NCBI RefSeq assembly: GCF_003688285.1
Contig: NZ_RCNT01000005.1
Location: 259,106-323,105 of the forward strand
Direction: 5' to 3'
Source: Rhodophyticola porphyridii
GTDB lineage: Bacteria; Pseudomonadota; Alphaproteobacteria; Rhodobacterales; Rhodobacteraceae
Length of the DNA: 64,000 nt
Both the position numbers and the translations under genes were made by a program. Under the pieces are notes generated by a model. The model ran no database searches, was not told where the DNA came from, and saw nothing but the letters and a program-made list of their open reading frames with translations. Shown here one piece after another: positions 9,350 through 18,134 of this stretch (positions within the stretch are counted from its first letter, which is position 1; each line of letters opens with the position of its first letter).

Positions 9350-10177
9350 ATGTTCGACACTGCTGACACGGACACCACCACGACCACCACCGTCATCCAT
9401 CCCTCGGGCCGCAATACGCCGCCATTCATGGAGATCCGCGACCTCAACCTCTGGTATGGCGAGAAACAGGCGCTGATCGACGTGAATTTCGATCTCCATC
9501 CCGGCGAGGCGCTGGCCTTTATCGGTCCCTCCGGCTGCGGCAAATCCACCGCGCTGAAATGCCTGAACCGGATGCATGACGACACGCGGGACGTGCGGAT
9601 CACCGGCCAATTGGTGCTGGATGGCGAAGACATTCACCACCCCGACGTGGACCCGCCGCTTCTGCGCCGGCGTTTCGGATGGGTCGCGCAGAAGCCCAAC
9701 CCGTTCCCCTCCTCAATCTGGAACAATGTCGCCTACGGAGCCCGGCTTCACGGGCTGATGCGCGACAAGGCGGAGCTGGAGGGCCATGTGGAAACCTGCC
9801 TGCGCCGCGCCCATCTGTGGGAGGAGGTGCGGGACGATCTGCACCGCAAGGCGGGCACCGATCTGTCGGGCGGGCAGCAACAGCGGCTGTGCATCGCCCG
9901 CGCGCTGTCCACCCAGCCCGATGTGCTGCTCATGGACGAGCCCACCGGCTCCATCGACCCGATCGCGACCGCCAAGGTCGAGGAACTGGTGCTGGAGCTG
10001 AAGGAAAGCAAGGCCATCGTCATCATCACCCATTCGATGATGCAGGCCCGCAGGGTCGCGGACCGCGTGGCATATTTCCATCTGGGCCGGCTTCTGGAGA
10101 TCGGTCCCACGGAAACCATGTTCACCAATGCCAAGACCCGCGAGGCGCGCGCCTTCATCGACGGCCAGTTCGGCTAG
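9350..10177 (+). CDS. pstB: phosphate ABC transporter ATP-binding protein, PstB type, without partners
   Basis: A 275-residue ATPase with Walker A GPSGCGKST at 59-67, signature LSGGQ near 172 and Walker B LLMDEPT. The stretch QKPNPFPSSIWNNVAYG is diagnostic of PstB rather than other importer ATPases. An AGGAG precedes the ATG at 9350. A Thr-rich tail of about 25 residues precedes the fold. No pstS, pstC, pstA or phoU lies nearby, so it must either serve permeases encoded elsewhere or be a paralogue with another role. Confidence 0.85.
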   Translation: MFDTADTDTTTTTTVIHPSGRNTPPFMEIRDLNLWYGEKQALIDVNFDLHPGEALAFIGPSGCGKSTALKCLNRMHDDTRDVRITGQLVLDGEDIHHPDVDPPLLRRRFGWVAQKPNPFPSSIWNNVAYGARLHGLMRDKAELEGHVETCLRRAHLWEEVRDDLHRKAGTDLSGGQQQRLCIARALSTQPDVLLMDEPTGSIDPIATAKVEELVLELKESKAIVIITHSMMQARRVADRVAYFHLGRLLEIGPTETMFTNAKTREARAFIDGQFG

Positions 10178-10199
10178 GCCCGCGGGCCCGCAACGCGGC

Positions 10200-11921
10200 T
10201 CATGAGGCCAGATCGCGCTGCCCCTCGGGGTCGGTTACATCGGCGATTGCGGGGCGAGCGGTGCCGTCCATCACCAGCCGCGCGGCCTGGGTGGCGGCGT
10301 CCTGGAACGGGCGCAGCACCAGATCGGCGCCGGCCAGCCGCATCGCCTCCCCCGTCCTGTCATTGTGGACGGCCACCGCGACCTTTCCCGCAAAGCCCAA
10401 CTGACGCAGCGCCAGCACAAGGGCGCGGCGCGGATCGTCATGGGTGATGCCCGTGTCATGCTCCGGCACCGCCGAAACCGCCCATTGCACGTTCGACAGC
10501 GGCAAATGGGCCAGAAACTCCGGGTCGGTCGCGTCGCCATAGACCACATCCATGCCCTGATCGCGGGCGAAGCGGACCGCGACCGGATTGAAGTCGACCC
10601 CCAGAACACGCTGCCCCTGCTCCGCCAGTTCGCGGGAGATCGCCATGCCATAGCGGCCAAGGCCGAACACGATGACGTCATGAGCGCGCGTGGGCGCCTC
10701 GCTTCGATCCTCCATCGCGCCTGCCGAGGCGCGTTCGAACACGCCCAGAACCGGCTCCACCCGGTCATAGAGCTGGTGAGAATAGGTGATCATGTAGGTC
10801 GAGGCCGCGATGGTGATCAGCCCGACCAGCGTGACGAGTCCGAGCGCCTCGTCGCTGACATGGCCGATGGAGACACCCATCGCCATGAATATCAGGGAAA
10901 ACTCGCTGATCTGCGCCACGGTTAGACCCGCCAGAAACCCGGTTCGCTTGCGGTACCCCATGGCCCCCATGATCGCCAGTACGATCAATGGGTTTCCGAT
11001 CAGAACGAAGGCGGAGAAGATCAGCGCGGCGAAGACGCTGGCGCCCAGAACCGACAGATCCAGCGATGCGCCAAGGGCGATGAAGAAAAACAGAAGCAGA
11101 AAGTCGCGCAGGCTTGCCAGACGCGCGGCAATCGCCTCCCGGAACGGGGTGGAGGCGAGCGAAACGCCCGCCAGCAGACCGCCCAGTTCCTTGCCGAAGC
11201 CCAGATAATGGCCCAGCGCCGCCAGCATCGCCGCCCATCCGATGGCGAAAGAGACCAGCAGTTCGGGTGACCGGGACAGCCGCTCCACCAGCGGGTCGGC
11301 GAGATAGCGGATGAACAGCCCGACCGCCACCAGCATCAGCGCGCCATAGCCGAAGACGGCCAGCACATCGGTCCAGGCGCCATCCTGGCCTGCCCCCACA
11401 CCGATGGCCGACAGCACGATCATCGCCATCACCACCACCAGATCCTGCACGATCAGGAACCCCAGCGCGATGCGCCCGTGCAGCGAGCCGAGTTCGCGCT
11501 TGTCGGTCAGCAGTTTCACGATGATGATGGTGGAGGAGAAGGTCAGCGCCACCGCGATGTAAAGGCTCGTGACCCAGCCGAAGCCAAGCGCCAGCCCGAT
11601 CAGGAAACCGAAGATCGTGGTGAAGGCCACCTGCCCCAACCCGGTCAGCAGCGCTACCGGCCCAAGGGTTCTGACCATGTTCAGATCCAGCTTCAGCCCG
11701 ACAAGAAACAGCAGCACCGCAATGCCAAGCTCGGCCAGCAAATCGATCTGGATATCCGAGCGCGCGATGTCCAGAACCGACGGCCCGGCCAGGATACCCA
11801 CGGCGATGAAGCTCACGATCAGCGGCTGGCGCAGCATCAGCCCGACGAAGCCGACCGACGCCGCCAACACCAGAAGGGCGGCGATTTCGTAGAAGATATA
11901 GCTGTTGAGCGCGTCTGTCAT
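10200..11921 (-). CDS. Kef-type monovalent cation:proton antiporter (CPA2)
   Basis: A 573-residue membrane protein with about 12 hydrophobic helices in the first 390 residues (sodium/hydrogen exchanger fold) and a C-terminal TrkA-N domain whose Rossmann motif GLGRYG lies near residue 420. The layout matches KefB/KefC/YbaL-type potassium efflux or antiport systems, in which the nucleotide-binding domain gates transport. The ATG at 11921 has GGAGG at good spacing; the open frame further upstream is not needed. No KefF/KefG ancillary subunit is adjacent. Confidence 0.85.
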   Translation of the reverse strand: MTDALNSYIFYEIAALLVLAASVGFVGLMLRQPLIVSFIAVGILAGPSVLDIARSDIQIDLLAELGIAVLLFLVGLKLDLNMVRTLGPVALLTGLGQVAFTTIFGFLIGLALGFGWVTSLYIAVALTFSSTIIIVKLLTDKRELGSLHGRIALGFLIVQDLVVVMAMIVLSAIGVGAGQDGAWTDVLAVFGYGALMLVAVGLFIRYLADPLVERLSRSPELLVSFAIGWAAMLAALGHYLGFGKELGGLLAGVSLASTPFREAIAARLASLRDFLLLFFFIALGASLDLSVLGASVFAALIFSAFVLIGNPLIVLAIMGAMGYRKRTGFLAGLTVAQISEFSLIFMAMGVSIGHVSDEALGLVTLVGLITIAASTYMITYSHQLYDRVEPVLGVFERASAGAMEDRSEAPTRAHDVIVFGLGRYGMAISRELAEQGQRVLGVDFNPVAVRFARDQGMDVVYGDATDPEFLAHLPLSNVQWAVSAVPEHDTGITHDDPRRALVLALRQLGFAGKVAVAVHNDRTGEAMRLAGADLVLRPFQDAATQAARLVMDGTARPAIADVTDPEGQRDLAS

Positions 11922-12063
11922 ACGTAGCGGCCTCCGGCAATGTTGTTGCGACGATGGCCTGGCTGGATTGGATGCCCGGGCCTGCCAAAGCACCGCTACC
12001 CTGTTACAGAGATTCCAGTCAGCAAGTCACTGCAACAATTGATAGGAAAAGCCTTCCTGTCGC

Positions 12064-13287
12064 TTAGGCAAGCGCCGCGGAGGGTGTCTGCACCAGACCC
12101 TGCCCGCGATCAGCGATATCGGTGCCCTCGACGAACCCGTCCCGCGAGGCGCTGGTCAACATCCGCGCCTCCACCGCCCGGCTGGTCAGCGGCACGCCCG
12201 CGCCCGCCAGTGCCTGCCACCAGAGCGCGGCAGCGCCGGCCACGTGCGGGCAGGCCATGGAGGTGCCGTTCAGCGCCACCAGCCCGCCCCCGGTCGCGGC
12301 GGAGAGGACATTGACCCCCGGCGCGCTCAGCACCGGGTTGGTGTTGGAAAAGGGCGCAACCGAAAGCACGCCGCCCGCCTCCGAAACCGCGCCGACGGAA
12401 ATGACCCCCTCGGCCGCCGCCGGGACGGAGGCCGAAACCTCGAAATCCGGGTTCGTCTCGCGCGCGCTTTCGTTGCCGCTCGCCGCCACCACGATCACCC
12501 CGCCATCGAAGGCGGCCTGTGCGCGAAACAGGTCCATGATCCGGTCGAACATGCGCAGGTTCATCCGGTAGGCCTCCAGCGCGATGGAGGTGGCCAGGAT
12601 CACCGGCATGCCCTCCTCCGCGACCAGTCGCTCCGCAAATCCGGGAAAATCGAAGCCGAGCGACATCGAGACCACCCGCACCCGGTTGCTGGAGGCCCAT
12701 TTCAGCGCATCGAACAGCATCTCCGAACTGCCCGAGCCGTCATCGCCCAGAACCTTGCCGATCAGGGCCGTCTCGACCCCGGGGGCAACGCCGATCCGCG
12801 TGCCCTCCACATCCCGTCCGAAAATCGTGCCCGCGCAATGGGTGCCGTGACCGTTCGGATCGCCGTCACCATCGCCGGAAAAATCCCGCTGCTCCAGTTG
12901 CACGCCCCGGAATGCCGGATGGGTGGCATCGATGCCGGTATCCAGCACGGCCACTTTCACGCCCGCCCCATCAAACGGGCTGTCGGCGGCGCCGATCCGC
13001 GCCACGCCCCATGTAGGCCCATCCCCCGCGCCCGGCCCCGGCGTGGCGGAGGCAACCGGCATCACCAGCCGGGTCGGCATGGCACGGGCGACGTGAAGCA
13101 CGCCCGGGTCATGCTCAAGGCTGCGAGCCTCGGCGCTGTGCATCTCGGCGGTTTCGAAGACGGGGTCGGGCGGAATGGTCGATGCCATGCCGCGGCTGAA
13201 AGGCTCGCCCGCCGCCCCGGGTACGCCGAAGGGCTGCCCGCGCCGCAACGCGGTGTTTTCATCGCGCAGGATGATGTAGCGATCCAT
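12064..13287 (-). CDS. subtilisin-like S8 serine protease
   Basis: A 407-residue peptidase with the complete catalytic triad: Asp in VAVLDTGID near 114, His in GHGTHCAG near 146 and Ser in GTSMACPHVAG near 344; the oxyanion Asn is in AASGNES near 262. About 100 residues precede the catalytic domain and may be a propeptide, but no signal peptide or Tat motif is visible. ATG 13287 is preferred over GTG 13296 because a GGGG element sits 8 bases upstream. The substrate and how, or whether, it is secreted are unknown. Confidence 0.85.
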   Translation of the reverse strand: MDRYIILRDENTALRRGQPFGVPGAAGEPFSRGMASTIPPDPVFETAEMHSAEARSLEHDPGVLHVARAMPTRLVMPVASATPGPGAGDGPTWGVARIGAADSPFDGAGVKVAVLDTGIDATHPAFRGVQLEQRDFSGDGDGDPNGHGTHCAGTIFGRDVEGTRIGVAPGVETALIGKVLGDDGSGSSEMLFDALKWASSNRVRVVSMSLGFDFPGFAERLVAEEGMPVILATSIALEAYRMNLRMFDRIMDLFRAQAAFDGGVIVVAASGNESARETNPDFEVSASVPAAAEGVISVGAVSEAGGVLSVAPFSNTNPVLSAPGVNVLSAATGGGLVALNGTSMACPHVAGAAALWWQALAGAGVPLTSRAVEARMLTSASRDGFVEGTDIADRGQGLVQTPSAALA

Positions 13288-13384
13288 GATCGGCACCCCG
13301 AAAAATCTGTTTCAAGAACAACGGACTGCGGCGGTTATGCGCGTGACGGCCCCGGCTCTTGCTAGCAAATCGCGGGGTGCGGAC

Positions 13385-14389
13385 CTAGCCTTCGATCTGG
13401 ATCAGCCCCTCTTCGGCGAAGAGCTGCCTGAGCGGGCGATGCGGGCGCGGCCCGATATGGCGGATCACCTCGGCCGCGGCCAGAACACCCATGCGCCCCG
13501 CCATTTCAAGGCTCTGCTCCGTGGCCAGCCCGTAAAGGAACCCGGCGGCGAACTGATCGCCCGCGCCGGTCGCATCCACCGGGGTGATCTTCTCCACCGG
13601 CACCTCCACCTGCTCGTCATCGCGGCGCAGGATCACCGCCTCGCCCGAGCGGGTGCACACCAGCGTCGGGCAAACCATCGCCGCCTCACGCAGGGCCACA
13701 TCCAGATCGTGCGTTTCGTAAAGCGACAGCCATTCGGCCTCGTTGCCGATGACGAAATCCATCTCATCCTCGATCAGCGCCCGAAAGCCATCACGGTGGC
13801 GGTCCACGCAAAACGGATCGGACAGGGTTATACCCGCCTGTCCGCCTGCCGCCCGGCATGCGGCTGCTGCGGCAAGAAAGGCGGATTTGCCCTTGTCCTT
13901 GTCGAAAAGATACCCCTCCAGAAACAGGAGTTTCGCGGCGCCCATCACACTTGGGTCCACGTCCTCCTCGCTCAATTCGGAGGACACGCCCAGATAGGTA
14001 TTCATGGAGCGTTCTCCATCGGGCGAGACGAAAATCATCGAGCGCGACGTCGGCAGATGCTCGCCGTTCACCGGCGGGTTCGGAAAATCTGTGCCTTCGG
14101 CCACCATGCTGTCGGCATAGAACCGGCCAAGCGCGTCATCCTTGACCCGGCCGACAAAGGCCGTGCTCAAACCCAGCGTACCAAGGCCCGCCAGCGTGTT
14201 GGCCACTGACCCGCCCGGCGTCTGGACCCGGTCCGACATGGCGGCGTAAAGCACCTCCGCGCGTTCGCGCTCGATCAACTGCATGATGCCCTTGGTGATG
14301 CCCATATTGTCCAGGAAACTGTCATCGCCATGGGAGATCACGTCGACGACCGCATTGCCGATGCCCACCACGTCATAGGTTTTGCTCAT
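13385..14389 (-). CDS. PfkB-family carbohydrate/adenosine kinase
   Basis: A 334-residue kinase of the ribokinase family. The N-terminal GIGNAVVDV and GGSVANTLAGL segments and the C-terminal DATGAGDQFAAGFL motif near 273-286, with the catalytic Asp in GAGD, are all present. Adenosine kinase is the usual name for this alphaproteobacterial subgroup, but the substrate is not proven by sequence. The ATG overlaps the stop of nth (ATGA), showing an nth-pfkB transcription unit. A longer frame upstream runs inside nth and is rejected. Confidence 0.82.
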   Translation of the reverse strand: MSKTYDVVGIGNAVVDVISHGDDSFLDNMGITKGIMQLIERERAEVLYAAMSDRVQTPGGSVANTLAGLGTLGLSTAFVGRVKDDALGRFYADSMVAEGTDFPNPPVNGEHLPTSRSMIFVSPDGERSMNTYLGVSSELSEEDVDPSVMGAAKLLFLEGYLFDKDKGKSAFLAAAAACRAAGGQAGITLSDPFCVDRHRDGFRALIEDEMDFVIGNEAEWLSLYETHDLDVALREAAMVCPTLVCTRSGEAVILRRDDEQVEVPVEKITPVDATGAGDQFAAGFLYGLATEQSLEMAGRMGVLAAAEVIRHIGPRPHRPLRQLFAEEGLIQIEG

Positions 14390-15030
14390 AAGGTCTTGTC
14401 CTCGAATTGGCACAGATCGCGGATGATGCAGGCCGCGCATTTAGGTTTGCGCGCCACACAGATGTAGCGCCCGTGCAGGATCATCCAGTGATGGGCATGC
14501 TGCTGGAATTCCACCGGAATATTGTCTTCTATGGCGCGCTCCACCGCATCGACATCCTTGCCCGGCGCAATGCCCGAACGGTTGCCGAGGCGGAAGATAT
14601 GCGTATCGACCGCCTGCGCGGGATAGCCCCACCACATGTTCAGGACCACATTCGCGGTCTTGCGCCCCACCCCGGGCAGCGATTGCAGCGCCGCGCGAGA
14701 GGACGGCACCTGCCCGTCATACTGCTCCACCAGAATGCGGCTGAGCTTGATGACGTTCTTCGCCTTGTTGCGATAGAGCCCGATGGTCCTGATATGACCG
14801 ATCAACGCCTCTTCGCCGAGGTCCAGCATCTTCTGCGGTGTGTCCGCGATCTGGAAAAGCGCGCGCGTGGCCTTGTTCACGCCTGCATCCGTCGCCTGCG
14901 CGGACAGGGCCACAGCCACGACCAGCGTGTAGGCGTTCACATGCTCCAGCTCGCCTTTCGGCTCCGGTTCGGAGGCGCGAAAACGCGTGAAAATCTCGTG
15001 GAGCGTATGATAGTCGAGCTGTTTGGCCAT
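14386..15030 (-). CDS. nth: endonuclease III
   Basis: A 214-residue DNA glycosylase/AP lyase of base excision repair, close to the 211 residues of E. coli Nth. The helix-hairpin-helix LPGVGRKTANVV near 115-126 contains the catalytic Lys, and VDTHIFRLGNRSG near 138 contains the catalytic Asp. The C-terminal C-X6-C-X2-C-X5-C spacing for the [4Fe-4S] cluster is exact (about residues 190-206). The ATG at 15030 gives the family length; the ribosome-binding site is weak. It overlaps the following PfkB kinase gene by 4 bp. Confidence 0.93.
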   Translation of the reverse strand: MAKQLDYHTLHEIFTRFRASEPEPKGELEHVNAYTLVVAVALSAQATDAGVNKATRALFQIADTPQKMLDLGEEALIGHIRTIGLYRNKAKNVIKLSRILVEQYDGQVPSSRAALQSLPGVGRKTANVVLNMWWGYPAQAVDTHIFRLGNRSGIAPGKDVDAVERAIEDNIPVEFQQHAHHWMILHGRYICVARKPKCAACIIRDLCQFEDKTL

Positions 15031-15127
15031 TTCGGGCAACCGTATGGCGCGGCAGAACCGGCACGGCAAGCCCCCGGTTGATTACCGCCAATTCTTTGCG
15101 AAATGTTCGCGCTTTGCCCCGGCGCGG

Positions 15128-15142
15128 TTAACGAGGTGTTAA
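15128..15142. promoter_or_regulatory. candidate CtrA-binding site (TTAA-N7-TTAA)
   Basis: TTAACGAGGTGTTAA matches the full CtrA half-site pair TTAA-N7-TTAA of alphaproteobacteria. It lies 38 bp before the first possible start of the Hint-domain gene and 98 bp from the divergent nth start. TTAA is rare in this GC-rich DNA, so an exactly spaced pair is unlikely by chance. CtrA control is inference. Confidence 0.45.
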
Positions 15143-15179
15143 TCATCGGCCTGTAAAGATCGGAGACCGAAAGTCGACC

Positions 15180-16217
15180 TTGAAAGGCACTGCCTTGCCC
15201 CGCATTCGTCTTACCGCCTACGATCCTCTGGCCCTCGTCTATGACCAGCGGGAGGCGACATTCGCCCTTGGGGCCGGGTTCGATCCCCGGCGGGACGAGA
15301 TCGAGATGATCGTCACCCCCGGCGCGACCGGCGGGCCGTCGCCTGCGCCCGTGGCCAGTATCGTCACCCCCGCCGACAGGCCCCGGATCAGCGGCGCGGT
15401 CGATGCCGTCCCCTATGCACGGCTGCGCGCGCCCGACGGCCCGGCAATCTGTCTCGACCGGATCGAAATCGACGGGCGGGCGGTGGGCTATGCAAGTTCC
15501 CGACCGCTTGTGCCGGGCCTCGGCTATGCCGACCTGACCGGCGACGATGTACCGGGCGCACCTGCCCATGCCGACAGGGCAGGCTCATGCACCGCGCATG
15601 ATCTGCCCGGTTTCGCCTCCGACGCGCTGGTGGCGACCGGGGCCGGGTTGCGCCGGGCGGACAGCCTGCGCGAAGGGGACATGGTGCTGACCCATGACAA
15701 CGGATTGCAACCCGTTCGCTGGATCCTGCACCACCGCATGCCCGCAGGCACACCCGCGACGGGCCCCGGCCCTGCTCCGCTGCAGCTTGCCGCAAGCGCG
15801 GTGTCGGCCGGGCGGCCCGAACAGCCGCTGATCGTTTCGGGCTCTCTACGGATCCAGATCCGCGAACCGATGGCCGAGCTTCTGTTCGGCGAGCCGCAGG
15901 TTTTCGCACAGGCGAGCCGGCTGGCCGATGGCGGCGGCATTGCCGCGCTGCCGGCCGGTACCTCCGGCACCGTTGTCCAGCTTCTCTTCGACGCCCATGA
16001 ACTGGTGCAGGCCAACGGGCTCTGGGTCGAAAGCCTCTGGCTGGGTGAGCCGACCCTGAATGCCCTGCCGCCGATGGCGCGGGTCATCGCCCAGCAAATC
16101 GCCCGCGGGCTATCCGACCGGCCCTGCCTTGCCCATCTCGATCTGGCACCCGAGGAAATCCTCTGCCTCTATCCGCAGCGCCAGAGACAGCGGGAAACGC
16201 GCGCCAGCGTCACCTGA
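15180..16217 (+). CDS. Hint-domain protein
   Basis: A protein of up to 345 residues. The middle (about residues 138-270) fits the Hint_2 (Hedgehog/intein-like) domain common in Rhodobacteraceae: LPGFASDALVAT begins it, followed by LREGDMVLTHDNGLQPVRW. The first residue of the Hint block is not the usual nucleophilic Cys, but a Cys lies nine residues before the block. Such proteins are often thought to be self-processing or surface-linked, though roles are unclear. The start is uncertain: TTG 15180 or TTG 15195, with no ATG in the first 40 codons. A CtrA-like site lies just upstream. Confidence 0.72.
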   Translation: MKGTALPRIRLTAYDPLALVYDQREATFALGAGFDPRRDEIEMIVTPGATGGPSPAPVASIVTPADRPRISGAVDAVPYARLRAPDGPAICLDRIEIDGRAVGYASSRPLVPGLGYADLTGDDVPGAPAHADRAGSCTAHDLPGFASDALVATGAGLRRADSLREGDMVLTHDNGLQPVRWILHHRMPAGTPATGPGPAPLQLAASAVSAGRPEQPLIVSGSLRIQIREPMAELLFGEPQVFAQASRLADGGGIAALPAGTSGTVVQLLFDAHELVQANGLWVESLWLGEPTLNALPPMARVIAQQIARGLSDRPCLAHLDLAPEEILCLYPQRQRQRETRASVT

Positions 16218-16300
16218 CACTGGCCGTCCGTTAGGCGCAAGAACCGGGTCGCATCCGCCATCGACGCCCCCCTATCCTTGACCAAAGGATGGAGCGTAAG

Positions 16301-17164
16301 ATGAATGAGATGACCCAACCGGAAGCCGACACCGCCTATCACTTCAACGTGGTACGCCGCGCGATCGACATCATCGATGCAGCACCCGCGCCCGGCCCCT
16401 CGCTGGAGGATCTGGCGCGCGCGCTCAAGATGAGCCCCGCCCATCTGCAACGCGTGTTTTCCAGATGGGTCGGCGTATCCCCCAAACGCTATCAGCAATA
16501 CCTGATGCTGGATCATGCCAAGCGCCTGCTGGCCGACCGGTTCACGGTGCTGGATACCGTGGCCGAAACCGGCCTTTCCGGCGGCGGCCGCCTGCATGAT
16601 CTTTTCCTGCGTTGGGAAGCGATGAGCCCCGGCGACTACGCCCGTGGCGGCGCGGGCCTGACAATCCGCTACGGCTGGTTCGACAGCCCGTTCGGCGACG
16701 CTCTCGCCATGGGGACCGAGCGGGGCCTCTGCGGAATGGCCTTTGCCTCCGAAGTCGGGCGCGAGGCCGCCTTTGCCGACATGTCGGGGCGCTGGCCCAA
16801 TGCGGACTACGTTGAAGACATGGTCGCGCTGGCCCCCTGGGTCACCGCCGCCTTTGGTCGGACCGGTGAGACACGCCTGCACCTGATCGGCGCGCCCTTC
16901 CAGATCAAGGTGTGGGAGGCGCTCCTGTCGATCCCCTCCGGGCAGGTCACCACCTATTCCGAGATCGCCGGGGCGGTCGGAAACCCCCGCGCGGTGCGCG
17001 CCGTCGGCACCGCCGCGGGGCGCAATCCGATCAGCTGGCTGATCCCCTGCCACCGCGCGATCAGGAAATCGGGTGCGCTGGCGGGCTATCACTGGGGGCT
17101 GCCGGTCAAACGCGCCATGCTCGCCTGGGAAACCGCCGCAGAGGACGCCCGCAACTCCGCCTGA
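16301..17164 (+). CDS. Ada/Ogt-type methylated-DNA--protein-cysteine methyltransferase with AraC domain
   Basis: A 287-residue fusion. Residues 30-115 form an AraC-type helix-turn-helix domain (MSPAHLQRVFSRWVG). The C-terminal 90 residues are the O6-alkylguanine transferase domain, with the active Cys in IPCHR near 249 and the arginine-finger helix NPRAVRAVGTA. The zinc-binding Cys domain that starts E. coli Ada is absent, so methyl-phosphotriester sensing is not expected. ATG 16301 is chosen over 16289 because GGAG lies six bases before it. Confidence 0.85.
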   Translation: MNEMTQPEADTAYHFNVVRRAIDIIDAAPAPGPSLEDLARALKMSPAHLQRVFSRWVGVSPKRYQQYLMLDHAKRLLADRFTVLDTVAETGLSGGGRLHDLFLRWEAMSPGDYARGGAGLTIRYGWFDSPFGDALAMGTERGLCGMAFASEVGREAAFADMSGRWPNADYVEDMVALAPWVTAAFGRTGETRLHLIGAPFQIKVWEALLSIPSGQVTTYSEIAGAVGNPRAVRAVGTAAGRNPISWLIPCHRAIRKSGALAGYHWGLPVKRAMLAWETAAEDARNSA

Positions 17165-17183
17165 CCGGGCGGCCCCTCCGAAC

Positions 17184-17208
17184 CGGCGGCTTTCCGCCGT
17201 CGCTTTTT
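17184..17208 (+). terminator. possible intrinsic terminator after the Ada-like gene
   Basis: The hairpin CGGCGG-CTTT-CCGCCG is followed by TCGCTTTTT, 20 bp after the stop of the alkyltransferase gene. The stem is short (6 bp) and the T-run is five. Confidence 0.5.
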
Positions 17209-17303
17209 CCGGTGTTATTGAATAACAAGGCCCTGCTATTGCAGATAGCCAGGGAGGCCCGTGACAGATACCGGGCCAGAAGACATGGGAAAAGGGCAGC
17301 TAC

Positions 17304-17957
17304 ATGACCATTCGTAAAACCGGCATCGCCGTAACCGCCATCGCCGCATTGGGCCTCACCGCCTGCGTGCCGACCAACACCGATCCGAACGCGAACCGCA
17401 CCCGGGACGGTGCGATCATCGGCGGTATCCTGGGGGCTGCGATCGGGGCGCAGGCCAATGACAGCGACCGGGGCATGGGCGCCGCAGCAGGGGCGGCCGT
17501 CGGCGCGCTTGCCGGCGCGGGCATCGGCCAGATGCTGGACCGTCAGGCGCGCGACCTGCGATCGTCGATGGCCAATGACCAGATTTCGATCAACAACACC
17601 GGCGAAGAGCTGGTGGTGACTATGCCCGAGGGCATCCTGTTCGCCGTGGACAGCGCCGCCATCCGCCCCGGCCTGCAAAACGATATCCGCGCCCTTGCGC
17701 GCAACCTGCAGCAGTACCCCAACACCACGGTGGATGTGATCGGCCATACGGACGACACCGGGTCGGCCGCCTACAATCAGGATCTGTCCACGCGCCGCGC
17801 CAATGCGGTCGCCGGCGTGATTCTGGAGGAAGGCGTCAGCCCCGCGCGCGTCCGCAGCTATGGCCGGGGCGAAACCGCACCGATCGCCACCAACGCCACT
17901 GCGGCGGGCCGCCAGCAAAACCGCCGGGTGGAAATCGTCATCCGCCCGATGAACTGA
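17304..17957 (+). CDS. OmpA-family outer membrane lipoprotein
   Basis: A 217-residue protein. The N-terminal signal ends in the lipobox LTAC (Cys 22), so it should be lipid-anchored. Residues 35-75 are a glycine zipper-like, Ala/Gly-rich stretch with two GAAxGA-type repeats. Residues 105-215 are an OmpA peptidoglycan-binding domain, with VIGHTDDTGS near 152 and the C-terminal NRRVEI motif. This is the YfiB/Pal-like layout that links outer membrane to peptidoglycan. It is not next to the tol genes, so it is probably not Pal itself. Confidence 0.88.
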   Translation: MTIRKTGIAVTAIAALGLTACVPTNTDPNANRTRDGAIIGGILGAAIGAQANDSDRGMGAAAGAAVGALAGAGIGQMLDRQARDLRSSMANDQISINNTGEELVVTMPEGILFAVDSAAIRPGLQNDIRALARNLQQYPNTTVDVIGHTDDTGSAAYNQDLSTRRANAVAGVILEEGVSPARVRSYGRGETAPIATNATAAGRQQNRRVEIVIRPMN

Positions 17958-17980
17958 CGCTTCCGCCGGTTCAAAAATCC

Positions 17981-18008
17981 GAACCCGGCCCCCGAACGGG
18001 CCGGGTTC
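17981..18008 (+). terminator. strong hairpin after the OmpA lipoprotein gene
   Basis: GAACCCGGCCC and GGGCCGGGTTC form a perfect 11-bp stem with a 6-base loop, 23 bp after the stop codon. There is no T-run, so it could stabilise the mRNA end or act with Rho rather than be a classic terminator. Confidence 0.45.
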
Positions 18009-18094
18009 GCGCCCCGCGATGTTTCGGCCAGATGGCCCGGAGCCGCCCGGCCGCGCAGCATTCCCCATCACAAGCCTAGACAACCCGCCCGTGC

Positions 18095-18113
18095 TGGTCA
18101 TATGTTTTGACCA
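18095..18113. promoter_or_regulatory. candidate GntR/FadR-type operator
   Basis: TGGTCA and TGACCA form a perfect inverted repeat with a 7-bp spacer, 22 bp before the GTG start of the GntR regulator. FadR-subfamily operators have TGGT...ACCA half-sites, though usually with a shorter spacer. Autoregulation is the simple reading. Confidence 0.4.
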
Positions 18114-18134
18114 ATTGGGAGGGAGGGCCCGGTC

